This document shows positions 1-5,427 of a stretch of 10,746 nt of DNA, in pieces (within the stretch, counting starts at the first letter, position 1; each line of letters starts with the position of its first letter). The stretch is from NCBI GenBank assembly GCA_002482565.1, contig DLGG01000007.1, forward strand, positions 1 through 10,746, in the 5' to 3' direction. The position numbers and the translations under genes are program-made. This stretch comes from Solidesulfovibrio magneticus. GTDB lineage: Bacteria; Desulfobacterota; Desulfovibrionia; Desulfovibrionales; Desulfovibrionaceae. Under the pieces are notes generated by a model. The model saw nothing but the letters and a program-made list of their open reading frames with translations. It had not been told where the DNA came from and made no database searches.

Positions 1-1
1 G

Positions 2-50
2 CTGGGGGCCTGAGGCCCCCAGAACCCCCAGTTGGGGAAAAGGGTAAAGG
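2..50. repeat. Intergenic palindromic repeat, copy 1
   Basis: A perfect 9-bp inverted repeat (CTGGGGGCC, loop TGA, GGCCCCCAG) at 2-22 is followed by a short C4/G4 hairpin (CCCC at 28-31 region, GGGG at 35-38) and then GGGGAAAAGGG and TAAAGG. The same order of elements recurs at 1898-1950, in the same orientation. It lies beyond the 3' end of the channel gene. No T-tract follows on either strand, so I read it as a REP-like dispersed element rather than a classical terminator. Confidence 0.5.
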
Positions 51-124
51 GGGGGGCGACGGGGATTGGCGTTTGGCCGGTCGGGAAGCTCGGAAGCGTG
101 GGGGCGGAGGACGGGGAACGCCCG

Positions 125-1828
125 TCAGGAGACGGCGGGCCGGGACGGGAAACGCTCCAGGAAACGCTGTTCGGCGGCCGCGTTGCCAATGAGTACGAGC
201 CGCGTCCCGGCCTGAAGCGGCCGGTCCGGGTCGGGATTGACCTCCAGCCCCTCCCCGGCGCTCACCGCCGCCACGTTGCAGCCGGTGAGCGACCGGATGC
301 GGCTTTCGGCCAGGCTCTTGCCCACCAGCTCGGCCGGCACGGCCATGCGAAACATGTTGAGGCCCTCGTTTAACATGAGCACCTTGTCGGGATTGAGCAG
401 ATTGATCACGGTGTTGGCCACAAGCGACGCATAGGAAATGACGAGGTCGGCCCCGGCCGCATGGAGCACGCCGATGTTGCGGTCCAGGGTGGCCCGGCTG
501 ATGATCTGGATGTCCGGCCGCAGCTTGCGGCAGTAGATGGCCAGATAGATGTTCATGTCGTCGTTGTGGGTGGTGATGAAAACCGTCGGGGCCTGGCGGA
601 TGCCGGCCTTGACCAGCACGTCGAGGTCGGCGGCGTTGCCGGCCACCACCCGGTGCGACTCCATGAGCTTGCCGGGATTTTTTTCCACGATGCGGTAATC
701 AATGCCCCGGCGGCGCAACTGTCCGGCCGCCGCCCGGCCCACCCGGCCGCCGCCAAGGATCACCGCCGGCGCGTCGCTTGGCGGCGCTTCTCCGGCGAAA
801 TCCCGAAACTTCTCGATCTGCCCTTCGGTGCCGGCCAGCATCAGCACGACGCCAGGCGGCAAGGCCTGGTCCGGGTCGGGCAACTCGAACCGGCCGCGCT
901 CCCACACCCCGACCACGTTGACCCCGGCCACGGACCGCAGGGCGCACTCCCGAAGCGTGCGCCCCTCCAGACGCGAGCCCATGACCGGCCACTCGGCCAC
1001 CACGATCTCGCCGATGCGGCCGATGATCCCGGACTGCATGTCCCCGCCTCTGGCCCGCCGGGCCAGGGCCTCGCCCAACAAATGGGTGAAATGAAACACC
1101 TGGGTGCTGCCGGCCAGCTTCAGGATGTCCAGAGACTCTTCCTGGTCGGCCTTGCTGACAATGGGCGTGGCCGGGCTGACCTCGCGCACGGTGAAGGCCA
1201 CGTTGGCGTTACGCATGTCGTTGTCCAGGGCCACGACCATGGCCGCGCCGTCCACCCGCAGCCGGCGGTAGGTGTCCGCGTCGTCGTAGTCGCCCACGGC
1301 CACGGCGTAGCCCTGGTCGTAGAGGTCGGTGGCCGCCTTGGAGTCCGAGCGCAGCAGCAGGCAGGCGTAGCCGTACTGGCGGGCTTTCTTGTTGAGATGC
1401 AGCGCCGCCGGGTCGTCGCCGACCACGATGACGTGGTTGGCCGTGCCCACCGGCAACTCGCGCGGGGCCAGGGCCCGGGCCTGGGCCTCCAGCCAGGGGG
1501 CGTAGAAGAATTGGATGAAGGTGAACGGCAGCATGACCAGCAAAAAGATGATGCCGGTAATAAGCACGATGATGGAAAAAAACCGCCCCAGATCGCTGGT
1601 GAAGGTGATGTCGCCAAAGCCCAGGGTCGACATGACGGTCAGCGTCCAATAAAAGCCCGTGATCCAGGAATATTCCTGGCCGTCGCGCTGCATGATCCAG
1701 TGGAACACCACGGAATACAGCACCACCATGGCCACGAGCGTCAGGACGAAATTGACCAGGAACCGCAGGTTGCGGCGCGAGGAGCTGTTTTGCAGCAGAT
1801 AGCCGACCTGGGCGGCGAGAAACTTCAT
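125..1828 (-). CDS. Potassium channel with two RCK (TrkA-N/TrkA-C) domains
   Basis: This 567-residue inner-membrane protein combines a two-helix ion channel with a cytoplasmic regulator of K+ conductance. Helix 1 spans about residues 20-46 and helix 2 about 82-104. Between them lies a pore loop with selectivity filter TLGFGD (68-73), a GFG variant of the usual GYG. RCK domain 1 starts near 131 and its nucleotide loop reads VVGDDPAA, so the second and third glycines of the GxGxxG motif are missing. RCK domain 2 starts near 354 and has an intact loop GGGRVG (359-364). Each Rossmann part is followed by a TrkA-C-like beta domain (about 272-335 and 500-560). The ATG has an AGGA-type ribosome site about 8 nt upstream. 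It is probably a K+-selective channel or uptake subunit gated by a nucleotide or ion bound to RCK2. The ion selectivity and ligand are inferred from the family only. Confidence 0.9.
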   Translation of the reverse strand: MKFLAAQVGYLLQNSSSRRNLRFLVNFVLTLVAMVVLYSVVFHWIMQRDGQEYSWITGFYWTLTVMSTLGFGDITFTSDLGRFFSIIVLITGIIFLLVMLPFTFIQFFYAPWLEAQARALAPRELPVGTANHVIVVGDDPAALHLNKKARQYGYACLLLRSDSKAATDLYDQGYAVAVGDYDDADTYRRLRVDGAAMVVALDNDMRNANVAFTVREVSPATPIVSKADQEESLDILKLAGSTQVFHFTHLLGEALARRARGGDMQSGIIGRIGEIVVAEWPVMGSRLEGRTLRECALRSVAGVNVVGVWERGRFELPDPDQALPPGVVLMLAGTEGQIEKFRDFAGEAPPSDAPAVILGGGRVGRAAAGQLRRRGIDYRIVEKNPGKLMESHRVVAGNAADLDVLVKAGIRQAPTVFITTHNDDMNIYLAIYCRKLRPDIQIISRATLDRNIGVLHAAGADLVISYASLVANTVINLLNPDKVLMLNEGLNMFRMAVPAELVGKSLAESRIRSLTGCNVAAVSAGEGLEVNPDPDRPLQAGTRLVLIGNAAAEQRFLERFPSRPAVS

Positions 1829-2048
1829 GGGGCGTCCTCGTGTTCACGTTCCTGAAAGGACGCCTCCGGCGGCCAGGGCTTTGCCCTGGACCCACCGCCG
1901 GGGGGATGATCCCCCCGGACCCCTGCAATGGGGAAAAGGGGTAGAAGGCTTGGGCCAAGGTTTTGGCCTAGCGCGACAGGCGATTGCCCTTGACAGGAAC
2001 CGCCGCTGCATCGGCGACCAACGGGCTGCGCCTTTTGGGGAGGCGGCA
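1829..2048. other. Intergenic region upstream of the channel gene
   Basis: This gap holds the second repeat copy and a further 6-bp hairpin (GGCCAA, loop GGTT, TTGGCC, 1953-1968). I see no gene. The channel promoter must lie here or farther upstream, but no convincing -35/-10 pair stands out on the minus strand. Confidence 0.5.
1861..1950. repeat. Intergenic palindromic repeat, copy 2 (three hairpins in a row)
   Basis: Three inverted repeats lie head to tail: CGCC-TCC-GGCG (1861-1871), CCAGGGC-TTT-GCCCTGG (1873-1889) and a 10-bp perfect palindrome at 1898-1918 (CCGGGGGGAT, central G, ATCCCCCCGG). They are followed by ACCCC, GGGGAAAAGGGG and TAGAAGG, which match the tail of the copy at the left end of the window. 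Such G/C palindrome clusters are typical of dispersed REP-type elements. The copy number in the genome cannot be seen here. Confidence 0.55.
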
Positions 2049-2534
2049 CTAGCGCTCGGTTTTGAGGGGAACGGCCTGGGAGGTAAAGGAAATGCCCTGC
2101 TGCCCGCCGCTGCCGATCATGACCGCTTCCACGTGGGGCGCGGTCACGGGCGTGCGCGCGGTCCAGGAAACCAGAAACTTGGCCCCGGCCCCGCCGTGCT
2201 TCTCGGATTCGGCCACGGTCAAGCGCATGGAGCCGAAGGGTTCAATGGTTTTGGGGGCCTCGATGTAGCGGTTGAGCAGGGTCCCGTCGGAATCGTAGAA
2301 ATCCGCCCCCGTCAGGGTCATGGGCTCGGTGAGGCTGGTGTTGCGCACGCTCACCGTGATGGCCAGAAGAAACGGCCTGGCCCGGTCGCCGATGTAGATG
2401 TGGGAATAGACGGGCAGGAAATAGGTGCCCCCGCGCAACAGTTCCGAACCGGCCAGGGCCGGCCGGCCAAAGACCGTCAACATGGCGCAAAACGCCAGCG
2501 TCCGAAACATGCGGTGCCACGACAAACGACCCAT
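2049..2534 (-). CDS. DUF3124 family secreted protein
   Basis: The 161-residue product has an N-terminal signal peptide (basic MGRLSWHRMFR, hydrophobic stretch to about residue 25, likely cut after PALA or ALAG). The rest matches my recollection of the DUF3124 family: LPVYSHIYIGD near residues 39-49, ITVSVRNTS near 58-66, and the C-terminal VEAVMIG and QQGISFTSQA. The family is a small beta-rich periplasmic or exported protein of unknown function. The start is supported by GGGAGGG about 8 nt upstream. It begins 27 nt after the TerB-DUF697 gene and is probably co-transcribed with it. Confidence 0.85.
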   Translation of the reverse strand: MGRLSWHRMFRTLAFCAMLTVFGRPALAGSELLRGGTYFLPVYSHIYIGDRARPFLLAITVSVRNTSLTEPMTLTGADFYDSDGTLLNRYIEAPKTIEPFGSMRLTVAESEKHGGAGAKFLVSWTARTPVTAPHVEAVMIGSGGQQGISFTSQAVPLKTER

Positions 2535-2561
2535 GATGCGCCCTCCCTGTTCCCGGCCGGC

Positions 2562-3500
2562 CTACTGTCCCCGCACCAGGGCGGCGATTTGATTGACGTC
2601 CACGGTCCGGGACTTCTCCCGGATGGCTTCGGCGTAATTGGATTGCATGGTTTTGCCCTGCTCCAACAGCGAGGCGAACATCTGGCGCAGCTGCTCCATG
2701 TCCATGGAGCGGCCGCCGGCATAGTAGAGCTTGGCCGCCTGGCCCAGAGCGTAGGTGGTGGCGAAGGAAAAGGCCGCGCCCGTGGCCGCGCTGCCCACGC
2801 CGCCGAAGAGCTCGCCCCCGGCCACCTTGAACAGGCCGCCCAGAAGCTTTCGCCCGATCTGCTCCACGAACTGCCCGGTCAACCCCACGCCCAGGGCGGC
2901 CGCGAAATCCTTGATGTGGCCGCGATCCAGCTCATAGCCGTAAGCCTTGCCCACGGCGTAGACCATCTTGAGCTGCAGCGGCAGGATGGCCATGGAAGCC
3001 AGGGACTGGGGCAAAATCTCCAGCGCGCCGTTTAAGATGGCGTAGTTGAGGATGGTCTTGTCCAGGGCCTGGGCGTCCACGGCCGGGGCTGCCGTGGCCG
3101 TCGGGTCCGGCCCGGCTTCCAGGGGCGCGTCGGCCACTTCCGCCGCCGCGCGGGCAAACTCCCGGGACGCGGCGGCGTCCAGGGCCAGGGCGGCCCGCAG
3201 GCGTTCCAGAAAATCCCCTTCGGCCGGGCTTTGCGCGCCGTCGGCGTCGCACACGCACACGGCCATTTCATAGGCCAGCTGGCGAGTCCGCGGGTCGGCC
3301 AGCGCCGAGGCCGCCGTCTCCAGGGAGGCCCGGCCCAGCAGCACGTCCTGATACAGCCCGGACAGTTCCTGGGCGACCTCGGCCGACAGGCCCTCGGCGA
3401 TGCGCCGGATCTGCTCGCGCTCCGTGGCGTCGTTGCCGCCGTCGGCAAAGGCGGCCATCAGGCAAAGCGTCAAAATCGCCCGTTGTTCCTGGCTGGTCAT
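2562..3500 (-). CDS. TerB-like and DUF697-like two-domain protein
   Basis: The product is 312 residues. Residues 1-120 form an all-helical TerB/DjlA-like domain with acidic, potentially metal-binding segments ADGGNDATE (19-27) and DADGAQSPAE (85-94). A low-complexity Pro/Ala linker (about 128-145) leads to a C-terminal region (about 148-265) with hydrophobic glycine-rich helices: ILPLQLKMVYAVGKAYGYEL, then GVGLTGQF, GRKLLGG and GAAFSFATTYALG. This pattern is typical of DUF697, a membrane-associated domain often fused to or encoded beside YcjF/Era-like GTPases. TerB domains are associated with tellurite resistance and membrane stress complexes. Function here is not known. GGGAGG lies about 8 nt before the ATG. 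Confidence 0.8.
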   Translation of the reverse strand: MTSQEQRAILTLCLMAAFADGGNDATEREQIRRIAEGLSAEVAQELSGLYQDVLLGRASLETAASALADPRTRQLAYEMAVCVCDADGAQSPAEGDFLERLRAALALDAAASREFARAAAEVADAPLEAGPDPTATAAPAVDAQALDKTILNYAILNGALEILPQSLASMAILPLQLKMVYAVGKAYGYELDRGHIKDFAAALGVGLTGQFVEQIGRKLLGGLFKVAGGELFGGVGSAATGAAFSFATTYALGQAAKLYYAGGRSMDMEQLRQMFASLLEQGKTMQSNYAEAIREKSRTVDVNQIAALVRGQ

Positions 3501-3530
3501 GGTCCGGCCTCCCGAATCATCCTGCCAGGG

Positions 3531-3550
3531 CTGCCGTGGGCTGCCGTGGG
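3531..3550. repeat. Tandem duplication of a 10-bp unit
   Basis: CTGCCGTGGG occurs twice in direct succession in the 87-bp gap between the secreted-protein gene and the TerB-DUF697 gene. It is a simple tandem repeat and no function is evident. Confidence 0.6.
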
Positions 3551-3571
3551 CAGGGCATTTCGTCTGGTATG

Positions 3572-3588
3572 GGCGTCCCGCGGACGCC
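3572..3588 (-). terminator. Hairpin at the end of the secreted-protein gene
   Basis: A perfect 7-bp stem (GGCGTCC, loop CGC, GGACGCC) abuts the TAG stop of the gene ending at 3588. No T-run follows it on the minus strand. It may be an mRNA-stabilising or attenuating hairpin between genes rather than a full terminator. Confidence 0.3.
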
Positions 3589-4052
3589 TATTTGAACTTG
3601 ATGACCAGGCCGTCGGCCCCCAGGTCGAGGGAAACGCCCTTGGTGACGGTGCGCAGCTTGATGACCACGCCGCTGGCGTTTTGCAGCCATTGCACGCCCT
3701 GGCCCGAGCCCATGGCGTAACCGGCCCGGGCCTGGCCGTAGGTCCCGGCAAAGTCCTCCAGCCGACCCAGGTCATAGACCTCGCCCTCGGCGGTGACCTT
3801 GGACACGCCGATGCCGCCAAAGCCCACCGACCCGACGGCAAAGGGATAACGTCGGCCCTTGTAGGTCAAAACGCCCTTGCCGCCGGAGGTGCTGAGGATA
3901 AATCCGCCCTGGCCGAATTCCAGGCTCACCCGGCCCGACGGGGCCGGCGCGGCCTGGGCAGGCTTTGAGGCCGAAACGGCCATTTCCGGGACAGCCACAA
4001 GCAGGCTCAGCCCCAGCAGGGCGGCCAGCAGCAGGAAATATTTCGCGAGCAT
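3588..4052 (-). CDS. Secreted glycine-rich protein of unknown function
   Basis: The ATG at 4052 gives a 154-residue protein with a clean signal peptide (MLAKYFLLLAALLGLSLLVAV, cleavage near residues 30-36). The open frame runs farther upstream, but that extension has no signal-like start, whereas GGGAG lies about 9 nt before this ATG. The mature part is rich in Gly and beta-forming residues: FGQGGFILSTSGGKGVLTYKG, GEVYDLGRLEDFAGTY, AGYAMGSGQG, VVIKLRTVTKGVSLDLG. The layout (VY-D/N-L, F-x-G-x-Y, a final GxxLxLGAxG) loosely recalls DUF1134 or YSC84-like domains, but I would not assign either. It is first in a likely three-gene unit with the TerB-DUF697 and DUF3124 genes. Confidence 0.7.
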   Translation of the reverse strand: MLAKYFLLLAALLGLSLLVAVPEMAVSASKPAQAAPAPSGRVSLEFGQGGFILSTSGGKGVLTYKGRRYPFAVGSVGFGGIGVSKVTAEGEVYDLGRLEDFAGTYGQARAGYAMGSGQGVQWLQNASGVVIKLRTVTKGVSLDLGADGLVIKFK

Positions 4053-4070
4053 CGGCAAGGCTCCCTTGCG

Positions 4071-4098
4071 GTCTGGCGGTATAATGACGCTGCCAGAC
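4071..4098 (-). promoter_or_regulatory. Inverted repeat around a -10-like element upstream of the three-gene unit
   Basis: A perfect 7-bp inverted repeat (GTCTGGC at 4071-4077, GCCAGAC at 4092-4098) encloses TATAATGAC (4080-4088). On the minus strand this reads GTCATTATACC, a plausible -10 region for the gene starting at 4052. No good -35 element is visible, so an activator-dependent or operator-overlapped promoter is possible. Confidence 0.3.
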
Positions 4099-4277
4099 AG
4101 GATACCCGAACCCGGAAAGTTGGCAAGAGCCGGAGCTCGCACGGCGCACGCCTCATGGAGTCCGCCGCCGTCCACGGCCGGCGACGGCGCGTCGCGCTTC
4201 AGGCTTGCCCGTGCGGGCCGGCCGGCCAGGCCGCCTGGCACAATGCGCGGCCGAACGCCTTCAGGCGCCTGCGGCGC

Positions 4278-4379
4278 TCACCGCTGCGGCGGACCTTGGT
4301 TCCGGCCCTTGGACTTCCCCCGGGCAAACCATTTGGCCAGGATAAAGGAGCCGTAACCCGCGACTCCCGAGGCCCCCAT
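4278..4379 (-). CDS. Small hydrophobic ORF, in-frame continuation past an upstream UGA
   Basis: This frame codes for 33 residues from ATG (MGASGVAGYGSFILAKWFARG, then a basic tail ending PPQR). It has one hydrophobic segment followed by a positive C-terminus. It lies in the same frame as the 33-codon ORF that ends at 4386, separated only by that UGA and two codons (GTG GCC). The ATG has only a weak ribosome site (GAGTGG). It could be a separate micro-protein, the second half of a gene broken by a TGG-to-TGA change, or the C-terminal half of a selenoprotein. Confidence 0.4.
   Translation of the reverse strand: MGASGVAGYGSFILAKWFARGKSKGRNQGPPQR
4347..4367 (-). promoter_or_regulatory. SECIS-like hairpin downstream of an in-frame UGA
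   Basis: On the minus-strand mRNA, GGAGUCG (4367-4361) pairs with CGGCUCC (4353-4347) over seven pairs including one G-U, with loop CGGGUUA (4360-4354). The loop begins 25 nt after the UGA at 4388-4386 and has G at its second position. Both features fall within the loose rules I recall for bacterial SECIS elements. Random GC-rich DNA forms such hairpins easily, so this is suggestive only. Confidence 0.3.
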
Positions 4380-4385
4380 GGCCAC

Positions 4386-4487
4386 TCAGGGGCTGCAGCT
4401 GCCCGTGCCCACCCCGACCACGCCCAGGTAGACCAGGACCGCCCCGCCGACCAGCCAGGCAAAAACGTTGGTGAGTAGTTTTTTCAT
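4386..4487 (-). CDS. Small single-helix membrane protein ending at a C-x-x-UGA context
   Basis: The ATG at 4487 gives 33 residues: a basic start (MKKLLTN), one strong transmembrane helix (VFAWLVGGAVLVYLGVVGV) and a short tail GTGSCSP before UGA. The upstream extension of this frame is out of character and overlaps the acidic-protein gene, so the ATG just 13 nt after that gene is preferred, although its ribosome site is poor. Reading through UGA yields a 70-residue hairpin membrane protein whose charges (positive at both ends) put the CSP-UGA turn on the periplasmic side. I do not recognise the family. Confidence 0.5.
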   Translation of the reverse strand: MKKLLTNVFAWLVGGAVLVYLGVVGVGTGSCSP

Positions 4488-4500
4488 TACACGAAATCCA

Positions 4501-4707
4501 TCACTCCACTTCAAACCCTTCATCCGCCTCATCGTCCTTGGAGGCGGACTCCACATCCTCAAGAATATCCTCGATCGCGGCAGCCGCTTCATCCAGCCGG
4601 GAGCCGAACTCGTCAAAATCGTCGCTGCCTTCAGTTTCCAGATCGTCATACACTTCGCGCAAAAAATTGGCGGCTTTCTCCAGCTTCTTCAGGTGGGCTT
4701 TTTTCAT
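4501..4707 (-). CDS. Small acidic helical protein of unknown function
   Basis: The start at 4707 is favoured over longer in-frame starts because AGGAG lies 8 nt upstream and the protein then begins MKKAHLKKLEKAANFL, a typical amphipathic helix. The 68-residue product is strongly acidic after residue 15 (YDDLETEGSDDFDEFG and EDILEDVE) and has no signal or membrane segment. The clustered charge and heptad-like spacing suggest a soluble helical hairpin. It precedes the small membrane ORF by 13 nt and is probably co-transcribed with it. Confidence 0.65.
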   Translation of the reverse strand: MKKAHLKKLEKAANFLREVYDDLETEGSDDFDEFGSRLDEAAAAIEDILEDVESASKDDEADEGFEVE

Positions 4708-4774
4708 CGCTGTCGCTCCTGCGTTATTTTGCATTCCCTGGCCACTCCAGCGGTGGCGGCAAGCTCTGGGGGGG

Positions 4775-4825
4775 CCAGGAGTTTGCCCCTCGTCACAGGC
4801 CACGCCAGCCTGCGGCAACTCCTGG
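4775..4825. repeat. Imperfect 12-bp inverted repeat with a 26-bp centre
   Basis: CCAGGAGTT-T-GCC (4775-4787) faces GGC-AACTCCTGG (4814-4825), with a single bulged T. The enclosed segment has a second small pairing (AGGC/GCCT). It lies upstream of the acidic small protein gene. It could be a structured leader or the remnant of a mobile-element end. Confidence 0.4.
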
Positions 4826-5008
4826 GCTTTCAGTTCAGAACACCCGTAAATTTATGAACGGTATGGCAAGTCGCTCCACAAAAAAAAACTTTGTCGTCCT
4901 TGGCGTTTTATTCTCAATAGCGCGTCCAGCACGCTGAATCCACGGGAAAATTGCCAAGGACACCGGCAGAATTTTGACAATTGTGTCCAAGCGTGAGTCC
5001 ATACCCCC

Positions 5009-5033
5009 AAAAAGGTCCTCGTTTCTGATAACC
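5009..5033 (-). terminator. Terminator-like hairpin behind the tRNA remnant
   Basis: On the minus strand GGTTATC pairs with GAGGACC (five Watson-Crick pairs, one G-U, one mismatch) around loop AGAAAC and is followed by TTTTT. It starts 12 nt after the CCA end of the tRNA-like sequence, the place where a tRNA terminator would sit. Confidence 0.4.
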
Positions 5034-5045
5034 CAATGATTTGCT

Positions 5046-5089
5046 TGGCGTCCCAAAGGGGATTTGATCCCTTGGCACTGGCGTGAAAG
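5046..5089 (-). pseudogene. 3' half of a tRNA-Glu-like gene (possible attachment-site remnant)
   Basis: From CTTTCAC (the anticodon loop of tRNA-Glu with UUC) to the encoded CCA, the 44 nt align without gaps to the 3' half of bacterial tRNA-Glu as I remember it, with about seven differences. Landmarks are the T-loop segment ATCAAAT with CCCC behind it and the acceptor end TTTGGGACGCCA. The expected 5' half, including a GTCCCAA acceptor strand, is not present upstream. A tRNA copy that starts at the anticodon loop and ends at CCA is what a tyrosine-integrase element leaves at its distal end (attR). The T-stem and anticodon stem carry mismatches, so this copy is not a working tRNA. Confidence 0.6.
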
Positions 5090-5178
5090 ACAAGCGCCTG
5101 CCCGGCGCCACTCAATGATTGTGGCTGGTTGTCTCTGCACCGCAGTGCACCCAGATACCCGGGGATGCTGTCGGAAAG

Positions 5179-5358
5179 CTACACGCTCTGCTCCCCCCCC
5201 TGACGGCCTGAACCATTGAGGAATTGCGCCTGGCTCTGCTGCCTTTCAAGGAAACCGGCAACCGGCTCTGACGGACAGATCGGCAGGGCTAGGGAGCGTC
5301 TACGCAAGTCAGCGAAAAGCAGAACGCTGCGGGCGCCAAGGAGAACGTAATTTCGGGG
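5179..5358 (+). pseudogene. Decayed C-terminus of an integrase-core (IS3-like) transposase
   Basis: In one frame, TIEELRLALLPFKETGNRL (5212-5268) closely resembles the C-terminal part of DDE transposases of the rve/IS3 type, where T-[IV]-E-E-L-R-x-A-L-L-x-F-K-E-T-Y-N-R is common. The frame then continues through TGA and TAG (apparently former Trp and Tyr codons) to a STQVSEKQN segment that matches the usual TPxQVRxxQ tail. Upstream of 5200 the frame is less clear and may be shifted. Only the last 60 or so codons can be seen. No terminal repeats are visible. Confidence 0.5.
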
Positions 5359-5427
5359 TGAAACGATCAAGAAACCCTAGTCTGAGACAAGTAATGCAAG
5401 GCATCCTCCGCATTTATCAGACAGGGC

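Larger units (their letters stand above)
4708..5427. other. Gene-free scar region between GC-rich chromosome and accessory genes
   Basis: No intact coding sequence is convincing here. Short open frames on the minus strand at about 4835-5140 have no recognisable domain and no ribosome sites. What can be supported is an inverted repeat (4775-4825), a terminator-like hairpin and a tRNA-Glu-like 3' half (5009-5089), and a transposase relic (about 5179-5358). The stretch looks like repeated insertion and decay. Confidence 0.55.

Noticed and set aside
461..1855. A 464-codon open frame on the plus strand
   Set aside because: It is antisense to the channel gene, composed of His/Gly/Arg/Ala-rich residues without domain pattern, and results from the third-position GC bias of the real gene.
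1827..3035. A 402-codon open frame on the plus strand
   Set aside because: It runs antisense across the DUF3124 and TerB-DUF697 genes and the repeat region, has no recognisable domain, and is explained by GC-rich codon bias.
3877..4356. A plus-strand open frame of 159 codons upstream of the small genes
   Set aside because: Its first part is antisense to the secreted-protein gene and the rest is low-complexity Arg/Ala/Pro; no ribosome site supports it.
4368..4388. A hairpin with a bulged U immediately after the UGA as the SECIS
   Set aside because: The pairing GAG-U-GGCC with GGCCTC starts directly at the stop and needs a mismatch. It is too close for the known bacterial arrangement; the hairpin at 4347-4367 fits better.
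4835..5140. Overlapping minus-strand frames of 65-101 codons around the tRNA relic
   Set aside because: They run through the tRNA-like sequence, have no recognisable domain or ribosome site, and differ in composition from real genes nearby.
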